This document shows positions 23,756 to 33,300 of a stretch of 64,000 nt of DNA, piece after piece; within the stretch, counting starts at the first letter, position 1, and the number at the start of each line of letters is the position of its first letter. The stretch spans positions 9,064,501 through 9,128,500 of the forward strand of contig NC_056539.1 of NCBI RefSeq assembly GCF_910596095.1, in the 5' to 3' direction. The stretch comes from Thunnus maccoyii. Its lineage: Eukaryota; Chordata; Actinopteri; Scombriformes; Scombridae. Both the position numbers and the translations under genes were made by a program. The notes beneath the pieces were generated by a model. It searched no databases. It worked only from the letters and a program-made list of their open reading frames with translations, and was not told the DNA's origin.

Positions 23756-26700
23756 GTGTGTATGTGTGTGTATGTGTGCACGTATATCCACGCACATACA
23801 CACACATAAACACCCATTTAATTTCTTCTCATTAAATACATGAAAAGTATACATTTTTTTGGTATATATTTTTCAATACAGTTCAATGTTTTCACATCAT
23901 GGAAAATGACATTAAAAACATTAAACACATCATTGCTTATTTATTGGAAAAAACTTTTGGAAACTGTGTCTATATTTTCAGATGTTTATACTGTTTTGTT
24001 TCTATTGTCTTCGTTTTGCAGTTTAAATACAGTTAAATGTTGATCTTTTTACTAAATAATCCTCTTTAACCCATTAATTACTGGACGTATATCACAATTT
24101 GGGGTCAGGATATAACTCTGAAATTATGAGTTTGGAGATTATATTTTCCAGTCATATAATTTCTCATCAACAACAGTACCTTTTTACTTACAAACATCTA
24201 GAGCAGGACAAACTCTTCTTTCTATATCCGATAGACAAATGCATGTGCAGAAATATAATTGTCTGGAACTTAAAACTGCATTAAAAGATCACACAGGCGC
24301 ATCTGCGTAGGTGTCATCTTATTAGCCTTCAGAGAACTGAATACGTTTGTGCTACACTGCATAAAGTATCTATTTAATGTATACAGACAGAATTTGGAAT
24401 TATGGAGTAAAAAGGTAAATTGAAAATGCTGCAAATGTGAGGGAAGTTTCCCCATATTTCTGAATATATTTCTTAAACAATTCCTGCTTAAAAGTGTCAG
24501 ATATTGTCAAACACCAAACACTTTTATGTAATAACTCATATGCTGTGAAAAACGTTCGTAAAATCCACGGCTGACACTCAGATCCTATAGTGACAACATG
24601 TGTCTGGTTTGTCTAAGAAAAAGACAACATTTGGAATACCTTCCCTAAATATGTATTTAGTTGAATGGGTGGAGTTTAATTTCTGCTGAAATGTGATTAC
24701 AAAATTGATACGTTACCTGTAAAGTTACCAAATTTTCATGAACAAGCTCTGCTGGCCTGGAAACCGATTTACAAGCATAATTTTTCACCAACTAATTACT
24801 ACATTTGGAATAACAAGAATATTCAATATAAAAATAAATCACTGTATTGGTTAAATGACTTGTTAATGCTGATGGGCAGTTATTAACGCATAGTGAATTC
24901 CTCTCTGAATTCAGGTTATCAGTTACGATCCATTCAATAGTGGTATATTCTTTGGAGAAGTTGACATTACCAAGAATAAATGCTCCAATAAATACATCTG
25001 GAATTACATACAAGCTGTAACTCTGCCCCCAGGAGGATTCTTTTGGGCTTCGCTTTATGGAGAAATTATTTGGCAGAAAATTTGGCTAGCAGGGGACAAA
25101 TTTAGTCTTATTAATGAAGTTCAAGAGATTTTCTTTAAAATTTTGCATCAAATATATCCAGCAAAAAGGACATTAGAGTGATTTAGAATTAATATTGAGT
25201 GTTCTTGCAATTTCTTTGGATTGAAGAAAAAACAATCTGTCATTGGTTTTGTCACTCTGTGTATACCAGAATATTTTGGGTGGATGTTCAGCATTATATA
25301 AGAAGGAAAACTGGGCAAACAATCCGATTTCAGGATAAAGACATTTTTATATGTTTTGAAGGTAATGAGAAGGAAAAAGGTAATTTTTTTGTACACTTAA
25401 TTTTATTATTGGGAAAATTCCACATTCACAAGAAGAGATGGGCAGAATTCAAACCAAATTTTGGACATTTTTTATCACGAACTGCATCAATGTACCACAA
25501 TAAGAGGCCTTAAGAATAATAAGGAAATTAAAAACTAACTGTGTTGTTGATAAATTTCTTATGAACCGATGATAAATTATTTTGAATTTGTATTACTTTT
25601 TCTAAATACTTTTTTTTTTCTTTTCTTGTAAACTTTGCTTACATAGCCCTGGTGTGGACAGTTTTGTGTGTACAAAGAAGCGGAAACCTCCGTGGCTGAA
25701 AAATGAAGCCAATGCGGAAGTGCCAAAAACTGCAGTTCCTTGAATGGCCACTTGAGACTGGCTCTAAAAGTGCGTCAGTCCCCATAGACCTCCATGTTAA
25801 AATGTCCAACTTTACAGCAGAAATAAACATGTTTACAGCCTGGTACAAAAAACAGTTTTGGTCTCTGTAGCTAATTTTCCCTTTCATGACAACTGTACAG
25901 AGGATATTTTTAAAAAAAATTTTTTTTATAACTAACCCGTTTAAATGTTATTAAGCCGTAAAATTATGTATAATTAAGGGACTGGCCTCTTTGAGTGACA
26001 GGTCGCTAGCCGCTAGGTCGCGAAGATGGCTATGGCTGGAGCCACCCGCAGTGAGCTTCAAAACCGCTCTACGTCCATATATTTTTTACAATCTATGTGA
26101 ACAAACTGTTAATGTATGTGTGTTCTATAAAATAAACAATAAACAAACAAACAAACGAAAAAAACATGTGGTTTGTCCAAGTGGTGTTGCCATACTTGGC
26201 TGTCCAAGATGGTGGATCCGCTCAAATCCTGCAGTGACAGATGTATTAAGAGCAAGCCCCCAGGAACAGCGCCGGGTTTTGAAGCCAATTTGACATAGTG
26301 GCCAAACCGTGTAGGTAAACATCCCTATTAAGCCCACCGAATCCGCTTTTCAGACATTTTTCATATATAATGCCCCAATTTAAGTGAGAACATTTTTGTT
26401 AAAATGAAAGTCTAATCTCTCATTTGAAGTGTCAATAATTCATTTATTCCAGTTTGTTTTTATTGTTTAATTTGTCAAAATATGTCAAAAGTCCGGCATG
26501 GGGTTAATGGGTTCCAAATAAGCCCACTTTATGATTTGTTGATAAATGCTGGTTGAAAGTACGAAGATGTTTTTATGAAGATTTCTGAACACCAACTGAC
26601 TGAAAGAAAAACAGCTTGCAGATTCAACACTAATGTTCTAGGGATGGTAAATGAGTCAATTTCAGGATTTAAATTAAACAATAAATTTAACTGATTTTCA

Positions 26701-29700
26701 AATGTTAATCACATTTAGGCTAATGGTTTGAAAACATTGTAAGAACACATTTTAAAACCATTCAGTTCATTGTGGGGTAACATTAAAACATACAGTTCAT
26801 TGTGAGGAGACATAAGTCATAACATCTTGAAGCTCATTATCTCATCTTAAACTAAAACTTATCTGAAAAGTAAAGATTAGAAAAATATTGCTTATGTTAG
26901 GATAGAATATAGGGCTGTCCAGAATGAATTGACCTATTTAATGTCAGTGATATTTAAATATGGGTAGTAATTATCTGATTTATTGAGCTGATTCATGAAG
27001 TGAGGGTAAAATTAGGGAGGAAAATGGTTCAAAAGTCAAAAGGGACAAAATCCCCATTAAAACACAGTCAAGTAGGCTTAATGGGAGCAGGTGGGCTTAA
27101 AGGGAACATCAGTGAATTTATGGTTAAAAGACAGAATATTTTATTCTATGCACATGACATTAAAAAAAAATAACTATATGAAATAAATCTATACATGGTG
27201 GGCTAACATAACATAAAGAATATTAATTGATCATGCTGAGAAATAATTAGTTATACTCATTTATATCCACCCCAAACAGTGGGATTTTTTTGGTAGCATC
27301 CCCTTTAAGCCCACCAGATAAAAATGTTAATTAAAAAATAAATAAAGATAAACATACACATTTATTATCTATTTAACAGTATAATAATGTAAACTGCACA
27401 CAAAAATGTAAACTATATAGACTTATCATGCTATATGTCATTGCAATGAACCATACTATGCAGCTACTGTATTGATGCAGCATGTGGTCTGTTTGCTTGC
27501 TTGCTAAAACTCATATTTTGATTTCAAAAGAAACAATATTTCTGATTCAAGTAATATTCTAACATATGTCTTATTCAAAACACTAATCTCTTAAAATAAC
27601 AATTGAGTATTTGCCAAAAGTAGGAGTAGAAATATGCAAAAAATGTTATGTTCTCAGGATACCAAAATCACCAAAGTTTTCTTGCAACTTCTTTTGGGAT
27701 CAGCAGGCACATGTCACACATATGCTTCGATAACTCAATATTGACAAATCTGATTGACTTACAATAAAAAGTGTCATTTATGTAACAAGCAGTGTCATGG
27801 GAAGAAACATCAAACAGCAAAAAATTATGATGTGTTTTAAAAAAAAAAATTTGACTCAGAAGTTGCAAGTGGGCTTATATGGTTCGTGGACTTAATAGGG
27901 ATGTTTACCCTAATTACAACGTCATGTGATGCTATTGGGCCCAAAAAGACTTTTTCCCATAGACTTACATTGTAAAAGAGACGTCTGTAAGTAAGCAGAT
28001 CATTTTTTTAAGCATCACAACTCCCACATAATGACTCATTTCACTATCAGGATTTGATCCATCCATTGATTGAATCGTTTTATCCCCATTCAAGTTAGCC
28101 ACAGAGCTAAATTGAAAGTTAGCAGTCTCGGCCAGCGGAAGTCTCTACTGAGCATGCTCTATGGATGCATTGGGCCCATAGAGCATGTGCAGTATGTCTT
28201 CATCCAGGTATTTCTTTGCAATGAGAAGTGGCTTTTTTGGCTTCACACCCCACTGAGTAACTTTCATAGGAATGAATGAATTAACTCTACACACTGCACC
28301 TTTAAGTTATGTTTGAATCCATCACATTTAGAGAGTGAGTTGTGGAGACTGTAGCCTAATAACTGAACATCAATGCTAGGAGATCTATTATTTTTGTTTG
28401 ATTAACAAATACATAACTGCCCTCCTAACACAGTAAGTTACAGCACAGAGTCGAAACACACACAGGCTGCTGCCTTCTTGACTGTCAGACTGAATATATT
28501 AGCCATGAGGGGATTAATTAGTCTAAATATCTCTCAGTGTTAAATCTGATTGATTTGATTGTTTTATTGTTATTTATTAACTACATACTCCTACAGTGTA
28601 ATGTAATACATGACTTTTAACCAAAAGATCCTCTCACATCTTGACTACTGTAGGTCAGAGTAGTTTGACTGCCGTGCAGTGCAGACCAAAAATGAAAAGG
28701 AAGGGCAAAAGTGGTGATATTTCCAGCTTTTTCAGCAAGAAAACTCAGTATTGATATTAGATATGTTTGTGAAACGTTTTTCACAACTGTCACCTTTAGC
28801 TGTCTTAAAAAACTGGTTGAACATGACTTGATGGTTAGTGCAAAGCCAGTAAGAGCTGCACAGTGTTTTGGATGAATGTTGGTATCTTGTTCCTGTTGTC
28901 CATCATTAAGAATGTGTGTATCAAAATAACACAATGTAAGAATAAATATAAAATATATTAATGGATCTTTTTGTTAACCCATTTACCTACAGAATGGTAT
29001 TTTTATTTGGGGATCACATGTCACCCCTGCCAAAACCTCTTGCCACCCCATGTCAAATTTTCTAGATCTGTGTGAAACCTTTATGTTGTTGTTTTTTTCC
29101 CCCGCCCAGACCACATTAGACCAGGTCCAGTTAAAAAACAACTATACCTAGACTCATCAAACTTGGACTAGATTATTATTATTAAGATTGGCAAGTCTAA
29201 ATATAGTGTTGTTTTTTTTTTTATCTGGACCTGGTCTAACGTAGTCTGGATGAGGAAAAAGCTGTGAAATTGCCCTTTTTTCTGTTTTCCGTAAAATAGA
29301 AGTTTCACAAATCTGAAATCACTTTTTTCACAAGTGTTGAAAAAACGGAGAATCAGCCACTAAATATCATTATTTATGTTTCTCTTCACCTCGAATCAGA
29401 AGCAGACTTGAGCTTCAGTCATTTGTCATGGCATGGTAATTCAAACTTGTCTAGCCCACACACTGACATACACATTATGTTTTGACAATAAGTGCTAAAC
29501 CTTCAGTAACAACAGTAGACTCACCCCAAAATCCAGACAGGTGTGAACAAGTCATCACTACAATACAGGCCGATCACGCCGTTGTGCAAAGAGCAGTTGT
29601 CCCGCAGAATATGAGACAGTTCACCGGCAAGTTCGGACAGATCTCTGTACCGCAGAGACACTGGGCTCCCCGAAACTGACCCATCATCATACACCACAGC

Positions 29701-29763
29701 TGCCCGGTGAGCGTGCAGAGAGGCGGCGGCGGCTACAAGATCCTGCAGCGTCCCAGCAGCCAT
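12047..29763 (-). CDS. aasdh: Beta-alanine-activating enzyme, acyl-CoA synthetase family member 4 (AASDH)
   Basis: Fourteen exons join to 1107 aa (human 1098): 29525-29763, 18783-18903, 18203-18480, 17924-18116, 17594-17835, 17387-17493, 17128-17300, 16111-16429, 15909-16027, 15113-15827, 14060-14223, 13422-13547, 13182-13313, 12047-12442. The N-terminal half is an adenylation domain with the core motif TSGTTGLPK at about residue 188 and YGITEVS further on. A carrier domain follows with FLFSGGDSLKAL, where Ser621 is the expected phosphopantetheine site. The C-terminal third is a PQQ-type beta-propeller (repeated GSHDGHVYAL, FSSP and STDGTVWIL blades). The family activates beta-alanine onto its own carrier domain; the downstream acceptor is not settled. 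ATG 29763 is preferred over the in-frame ATG at 29787 by match to the human start. Intron 4 appears to use a GC donor. Intron 1 is 10.6 kb and holds another gene. Confidence 0.95.
12443..15112. other. aasdh introns 10-13
   Basis: Between the propeller exons the introns 12443-13181, 13314-13421, 13548-14059 and 14224-15112 are AT-rich. The last contains a pyrimidine-rich stretch (about 14630-14760) and a short TG run at 14453-14468. I see no additional gene or RNA. Confidence 0.5.
16430..17127. other. aasdh intron 7
   Basis: This is a 700-bp intron between the carrier-linker exon and the end of the adenylation domain. It is AT-rich, with no exon or recognisable repeat that I can support. Confidence 0.4.
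19085..19400 (+). repeat. Left member of an outer inverted-repeat pair in aasdh intron 1
   Basis: Beginning GGCTGATTCTCC (19092), then TGATTTCAGATTTGTGAAACC and TCAAATCTGAACTAGATTA, this block is matched in inverted orientation at about 28985-29355. The match includes the mirrored terminus GGAGAATCAGCC at 29347. The arms are diverged and contain no coding sequence. They could be the ends of one large old insertion or two independent copies of one family. Confidence 0.55.
19868..20110 (-). repeat. Truncated copy of the AAAGGACCAGTGTGTA repeat family
   Basis: Starts TTAAAGGACCAGTGTGTAGG and continues through GAGGTTGCAGATTGCAACCAA and TTTGGTTTGTCCGTCC to ATATGGCGGTGCAACATGG. It equals the distal half of the fuller copy at 59735-60610, read in the opposite orientation. 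The other half is missing; unrelated DNA follows at about 20110. Confidence 0.7.
20160..21425 (+). repeat. Left arm of a long inverted repeat around the intronless gene
   Basis: From the words GGTATGGCAACACCAC and ACCACATG (near 20190-20225), through ATAAAATAAACAAT (reverse sense), to the CA/TG tract at 21364-21423, this segment matches the reverse complement of 23745-26235. The best-preserved part is 20650-21330 against 23845-24510. There a 61-codon stretch (20703-20888, + strand) and its mirror (24270-24455, - strand) differ at about 10 of 61 residues. The right arm is longer because it holds extra DNA, including a LINE fragment. Confidence 0.75.
21364..21423. repeat. Perfect TG/CA hairpin, 25-bp stem
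   Basis: The left strand 21364-21388 (TG-rich with one TTT interruption) is exactly complementary to 21399-21423 (CA-rich with one AAA), leaving a 10-base loop TTGTATCCCC. It marks the inner end of the left inverted-repeat arm. A similar but imperfect TG...CA mirror (about 23750-23815) marks the inner end of the right arm. Confidence 0.85.
21537..21592 (+). promoter_or_regulatory. Candidate core promoter of the intronless gene
   Basis: A perfect POU octamer ATGCAAAT (21537-21544) lies about 17 bp before a TATA-like CATAAAAA (21561-21568). A start site about 30 bp further would give a 5' leader of roughly 130 bases. That leader would include a 13-bp tandem repeat (21637-21696). The motifs are visible; their use is inferred. 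Confidence 0.35.
21637..21696 (+). repeat. 13-bp tandem repeat, about 4.6 copies
   Basis: The unit CTGTGAACACTTA runs in register from 21637 to 21696, the first copy ending in G instead of A. It finishes 26 bp before the ATG of the 608-residue protein, so it would lie in its 5' leader. Confidence 0.85.
21722..23548 (+). CDS. Intronless gene for a 608-aa protein with Pro/Glu repeats and a coiled coil, nested in aasdh intron 1
   Basis: One uninterrupted frame runs from ATG 21722 (context AAGATGG) to TAA 23546, opposite to aasdh. Residues 1-110 are Lys-rich and basic (KKSKKGRNKR). About 126-346 is a degenerate 9-residue repeat of the type PEPxTAPQE, with a 27-residue higher-order unit near-identical several times (22350-22750). 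About 394-558 is a Glu/Lys/Gln coiled coil. The C-terminus is strongly basic and amphipathic (KKSLWKRFRQLFK). No signal peptide or membrane segment is visible. The lack of introns suggests a retrogene or a gene of a teleost-specific intronless family; I recall fish proteins with similar coiled coils and basic tails but cannot name an orthologue. ATTAAA at 23640 is a possible poly(A) signal. The function is unknown. Confidence 0.75.
   Translation: METSGNKKSKKGRNKRIIKHIPRTSNNQGGAPLSPEKKSVKTEDRASKKDQEEREKPQLVVEEKKEKPQPVNPWKKNLQEGSNLVYCQVHNKADYPALPRRHFRQGQMRQEPELLTTAPESQPAKSPEEPEPVTAPQEPESATAPEKPESVTAPQGPEPVTAPQVPEPVTAPQEPEPVTAPQEPESATAPEKPESVTAPQGPEPVTAPQEPEPKTTPQEPEPATALQEPEPKTTPQEPVPATAPQEPEPATALQEPEPKTTPQEPVPATAPQEPEPATALQEPEPETTPQEPVPATAPQEPEPATALQEPEPATTPQEPGPATAPQEPEPATALQQPEPAAAPQEPHPTTLTKLFADLGFTVTAGQLPACPVQKTSVEVYCEQTNQALLQIPELELQRIGEEKEEQISKLAKEKEVLLKEVVQWKQLLKSQTTEANLQQGFLKAQLSKERQANSEASNKIRQLENALEAEKKEQGEMEMVLAQNMELTFRMEATLVQTNKDLQYKTHQWEEDRSHLLAKQQDETSRLLAALKQAKEDLENERRQWKEEKSLLLESLSNKTPEVREGASGGLTDLSDLEKQTDEIKIEEQEPKKSKKKSLWKRFRQLFK
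22101..22760 (+). repeat. Coding minisatellite of 27-bp units grouped into 81-bp repeats
   Basis: Units such as CCAGAGCCTGCCACAGC recur throughout. Between about 22370 and 22750 an 81-bp block repeats with few differences. All units keep the frame of the 608-residue protein, giving alternating PEPATALQE, PEPKTTPQE and PVPATAPQE type segments. Copy number should vary between individuals. Confidence 0.85.
23643..23690. repeat. Perfect 48-bp palindrome
   Basis: 24 bp starting AAATGCATAAATATATG are followed directly by their exact reverse complement, with no loop. It lies about 95 bp past the stop of the intronless gene and overlaps the ATTAAA at 23640-23645. It may form a cruciform in DNA or a hairpin at the mRNA 3' end. 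Confidence 0.9.
24690..25620 (+). mobile_element. L1-like LINE fragment, C-terminal end of ORF2, decayed
   Basis: Conceptual translation, with several stops and frame changes, gives phrases typical of the 3' part of fish L1-type ORF2. Examples are PNFHEQALLAWKPIYKHNFS (about 24728) and, in an open stretch 25199-25513, DVQHYIRRKTG and LLGKFHIHKKRWAEFKPNF. The polymerase core and 5' part are absent. The copy lies inside the right inverted-repeat arm. Confidence 0.7.
25655..26100. repeat. Interspersed repeat, percomorph type
   Basis: Contains GGCTGAAAAATGAAGCCAAT, CCATAGACCTCCATGTTAAAA and, at the far end, GAGTGACAGG and GTGAGCTTCAAAACCGCTC. The last part is matched on the other strand near 20310-20390, where only this end is present. 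It is non-coding. Confidence 0.6.
26245..28310 (-). repeat. Interspersed repeat split by a 1.6-kb insertion
   Basis: The two parts, 26245-26313 and 27911-28310, together match the reverse complement of the copy at about 59905-60385. Shared words are CCAATTTGACATAGTGGCCAA, TATTGGGCCCAAAAAGAC, TTTATCCCCATTCAAGTTAG and GCCCATAGAGCA. In the uninterrupted copy the joint reads GTGTAATTAC in this orientation; here it is GTGTA-insertion-TAATTAC. Confidence 0.75.
26314..27910. mobile_element. 1.6-kb DNA element with terminal inverted repeats and TA target duplication
   Basis: The left end GGTAAACATCCCTATTAAG and the right end, read inverted, GGGTAAACATCCCTATTAAG match apart from one G. The flanking dinucleotide TA occurs at 26312-26313 and 27911-27912 and only once in the empty-site sequence at 60310. 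TA duplication suggests a Tc1/mariner-like or related DNA transposon. No transposase is recognisable, so it is a non-autonomous or fully decayed copy. Words such as AAGCCCACC recur inside it (26328, 26520, 27305). Confidence 0.75.
28985..29355 (-). repeat. Right member of the outer inverted-repeat pair
   Basis: Reverse-complement counterpart of 19085-19400: AGTTTCACAAATCTGAAATCA at about 29300 mirrors TGATTTCAGATTTGTGAAACC at about 19136, and GGAGAATCAGCC at 29347 mirrors GGCTGATTCTCC at 19092. An internal mirror (GACCTGGTCTAA against TTAGACCAGGTC) shows this copy is itself partly palindromic (29105-29250). Confidence 0.55.
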
Positions 29764-30324
29764 GCTGATGATGAGTTCACTGACCACCTGCTAATCCTCC
29801 ACCCATGCTCATTTTAATGCATATGTTATTCGGTTCACGTAAAGGATGCTTTGTTTATATTTTATACCCAGTCCATGTGATATGACGGAGCTAGGATCAC
29901 GTTTGTCGAGTGCAGATGACGCATGGCATGCAAATGTACGTCATCTTGAGCGCGTTCATGCCAAAGTCTCAAACTCTGCCTTTATAACATGCGTGGGTGT
30001 GTGTTGATGCTTCAACTATCTATCAACCAAATATCGTTACGCAGAAGTGGACACATAAGTTAACATTCACTCCACTTTATCTTTGCTACATATGAGTAAC
30101 CATACTACTTAAAACGCAACTGTTTGCGTTTTGTTTTTCAAAGCGCGATTTAATATACATGATTTCCTATTATCCGTGAAGGCACCACACGCCCCGTGTC
30201 CAATGATCTTGCTCGTTTTGCGGAAGCAGGATTTTTGAACCTGAAGGCGCCATTACTGTTTTCTCAACTAGCCTGTTACTTTTCACCATCTATCAATATC
30301 AAGAAAACGTATTTTATAGGCAAA
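29764..30324. promoter_or_regulatory. Bidirectional promoter region between aasdh and hjurp
   Basis: The two start codons point away from each other and are 561 bp apart. Visible motifs are CRE-like TACGTCAT (29938) and TGACGCAT (29916) nearer aasdh. On the hjurp side there is a CCAAT box (30200-30204) and a CHR-like TTTGAA (30234-30239), 30 bp apart. That spacing is typical of NF-Y/MuvB-controlled G2/M promoters, which fits the late-cycle expression known for HJURP. The function is inferred. Confidence 0.6.
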
Positions 30325-33300
30325 ATGGACGTTGGTTTAAAGGCACAACTGGATGAAAACGGTCTTAACTACAAAAGGGCGCTGGAGCGGATCATAGACA
30401 AGGTGTGTTGATGTAACTGTCGGACTCTCGCAGCGTTAGCATGAACGTTAGCTGACTGAATTTACCTCAAAGACTCGTAAGAAATGGAGTTTGCTAAAAA
30501 AAAACCTTTGCAATTATTTCCAACAGTATTCAAAGTTGCAATATCAAGACGGGGCGATGGAGGTGGATCTCAACGCAACTGACATGCAAAGTAAGTTAAC
30601 TGCAAAGCTATTATAACATCGTTTCTGGGCAGTGTTTTAGTGTGATAAATTGCTGCTGTAACAATAGGCTCGTTTGAGATGAACAGCGCCTCGCCTGGAA
30701 AGTGGACGAGATCAGGCAGCAGCGGGAGGTAGTGACACAAAGTCACACAAATATTTACACCCTGTTAGATCTGATCCCAATTTAATAAAATGTAATCAGA
30801 TAAATCTACTTTAGCTTGTAGGTACTCTGTCACTGACTTTTTGTTTTAACGGTGTTCTGCGTGATAGGACATTAAAAATGATCTGGTACCTTGTGAAAAT
30901 TAAAACAGCATTTATTCCCCAATATTATTATTATTTTATCGTTGAAATTCAACCGATAGCAGGCATGCTAACCATAAATCAGCGGACTTGTCAAACGCAT
31001 TCACATCTCATTCTATCAAATCTTCAAATATTGTAGTAAAAATGTATTTTGTAATGTGCAAACACATAAATAAACATAAGTTAAAGTAAAACGCCAATCA
31101 ATACTCCAAATGCAAGAGAACAGGAGCAGAAATAGACATTATATCCTTTATTTGTCAAATATTTAGACTGTCAGGGCCTCACACTTGTACAGAGGAGAAG
31201 AATATTCATGTCACACTTGCTATTTCATTTCATAATGCTTACAAGAATTAAATAATGATTAATCTGTAATATTTGGTTACTGACTGTTTTCTGTTTCTTT
31301 GCCTGATAAAAGTTGTCATCAACACATATGAATTCATCGTATAGTATCAGACTAATAAAATCAAAGTCTTTACAGTCAATCAAAAAATGAAGAGTTTCTA
31401 TAAAACGTCATGTTGTCGATCCAACACCTGAGCCAATCCGCTCTTTGATCAAGTGACAACCAGGCGTTTCCCATCATGCCCTGATCCTTGCTGTCAGTGG
31501 AGAGCAGCTGCGGTGCCTGCCTCTAAAAACTGCAGCCGTCTTGATCTTGTGAAGTTATCGTTGCCCATGTGTATGACATCAGAGCAAGTAGGGATCAAGT
31601 TGGACAAAAATCTAACCAGCATGCATTGCACTGTGATCGCCAGTGATCGATTCTGCATAAGCCTGGCTCATCTCAAATGAGCCTATTGACTGATGACTTC
31701 ACTGCAGCTGTGTGGATGTATGGGGGGCATAAATACTACTCAAAGATTATTACTAAATACTTTATAGGTTGTCTGAGTATATTTGGTTTAAATTTGTATT
31801 TGCCTTAAAAGTCTGTGGTTTGCTTTCATACTTACAGTTTAGCAGTTGTCATGTAACCTGGTCTTATTGTGTGTCTTGTCTGTCTTGACTCCTTGCATGA
31901 TGAAGCAATGGATCACTACATGAAGCTGTCAAAAATGAAGATGAGCAAGCTGGAATCAAAGGTTTGGGTCGCTCTGAACATAGTCCACAGCCACATGTGA
32001 CACAAAATACTATGACATGAGTGAAAGAGCAGTTTTGATCAGCTTATCCTCTGTGACTTTTAAACAAGTGAATGCATTAGTATAGTCATTATAATCCTGC
32101 ACTTATTTCTCCTCAGAGCCTGACAGATTTGAGAGAGGAGTCATTAAGAGGTAGGTATCCATCACCTACAACAAGAGTAACAATTTACAGAGATGATTGC
32201 ATTAACTGTGCTGCATATTTCATCTGATAACTTTGATATTTCTTCTACCACAGCACAAGATGTAACAAGAGACTCTCAGGTAAGTGTATGTGATTTTTAT
32301 TTCAACAGTCCTGTCATGAATGTCTAGTATATCTTAAATTAATGATGATTTATGTTCATCAGTTGGACTTCACACATCAAGATAGTGAAACCGATGAGAG
32401 TAGTGTTTCCACCAGCCAATTTTCTATGGAGGATGATGGTAAGAACAAGACTTTTTACACCCAACTCGGCAAGATGAGTTATGGCAGACATTGAAATGTG
32501 GAAAGTTTTATTTTTATTTTATGTCTTTTCCCCGTTTGCGTCCCACAGGAATGTCGAGAAGTGACGGTACTCAGCTGACTGTGAGCTCATTGGAGGAGAG
32601 TGAGAGAAGTGTGTCTGAAACGGAGCTCCAGCCCGAGGATCAAGATGAGGAACTGGAAATGTCCCTGAGAAATCAAGGCAGCTCTTTGGTGGAGCTCTAC
32701 CCCAGCATGATCACTCAAATAGGGAGGGCCTGGCATCGGCAGCATGTCTCCGATGCTGCCGACTCGGTGCTCAGGAGATACCGCAGATGGCGACGGCTGT
32801 CAAACAGAAGCAACTTCAACAACACCTTCAATATCACACTGATGAACACCAAAAGCAAACCAAGAAAGATGACCAGTGAGACCCTGCTTGAGGAGACCTT
32901 CCACAGCCCTTTGAAAAGGAAATTCCCAGGAATGTCCAGCAGAGGGGCTGAAACTGCTCCTCTGTCTCCATTACATAAAGTAACCAGCGTGCAGGATTGG
33001 CACACACAGTTCCAGTCTCCTAGGAGGGATAGAGGAACACCAAGAAGAGAGCAGCACCAGCCTATCCTGGTGATGGACTTCTCTTGTCTCCCTGAGACTT
33101 CTGAACCAAGAAGGAGCTCACTGAATCAGACCTTCACTGTGAATCAACCCTCCCCTCCTTCTTTCTCACAGCAGGGAGCACAGCCCTCATTTTCCACTGT
33201 CAGTTCACAACCTCACTATCCCTCTGCAAAAGCATCCTTGGATCTGTCCCCTAGATTAAAAAGGCTTCCTCTTTCTGCACACTCAGCTAAGACTGCTTGC

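Larger units (their letters stand above)
23745..26235 (-). repeat. Right arm of the long inverted repeat around the intronless gene
   Basis: In reverse complement this arm matches 20160-21425. The inner part 23845-24510 aligns with 20650-21330. The outer end 26010-26235, including AACAAACTGTTAATGTATG, TCTATAAAATAAACAATAAA and GGTGTTGCCATACTTGGCTG, aligns with 20160-20390. The middle (24520-26000) has no counterpart on the left and holds a LINE remnant and another repeat. Confidence 0.7.

Noticed and set aside
20703-24455. Mirrored 61-residue frames (KLPSHLQHFQF type) as small genes
   Set aside because: Both are parts of the inverted-repeat arms, lack start context or upstream signals, and differ as neutral copies would.
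27668-27868. 66-codon frame in the TA-flanked element as transposase
   Set aside because: No helix-turn-helix or DDE signature is seen and the frame is short; likely chance.
31453-31680. Frame in hjurp intron 2 as an extra exon
   Set aside because: No good splice sites in phase and no similarity to HJURP.
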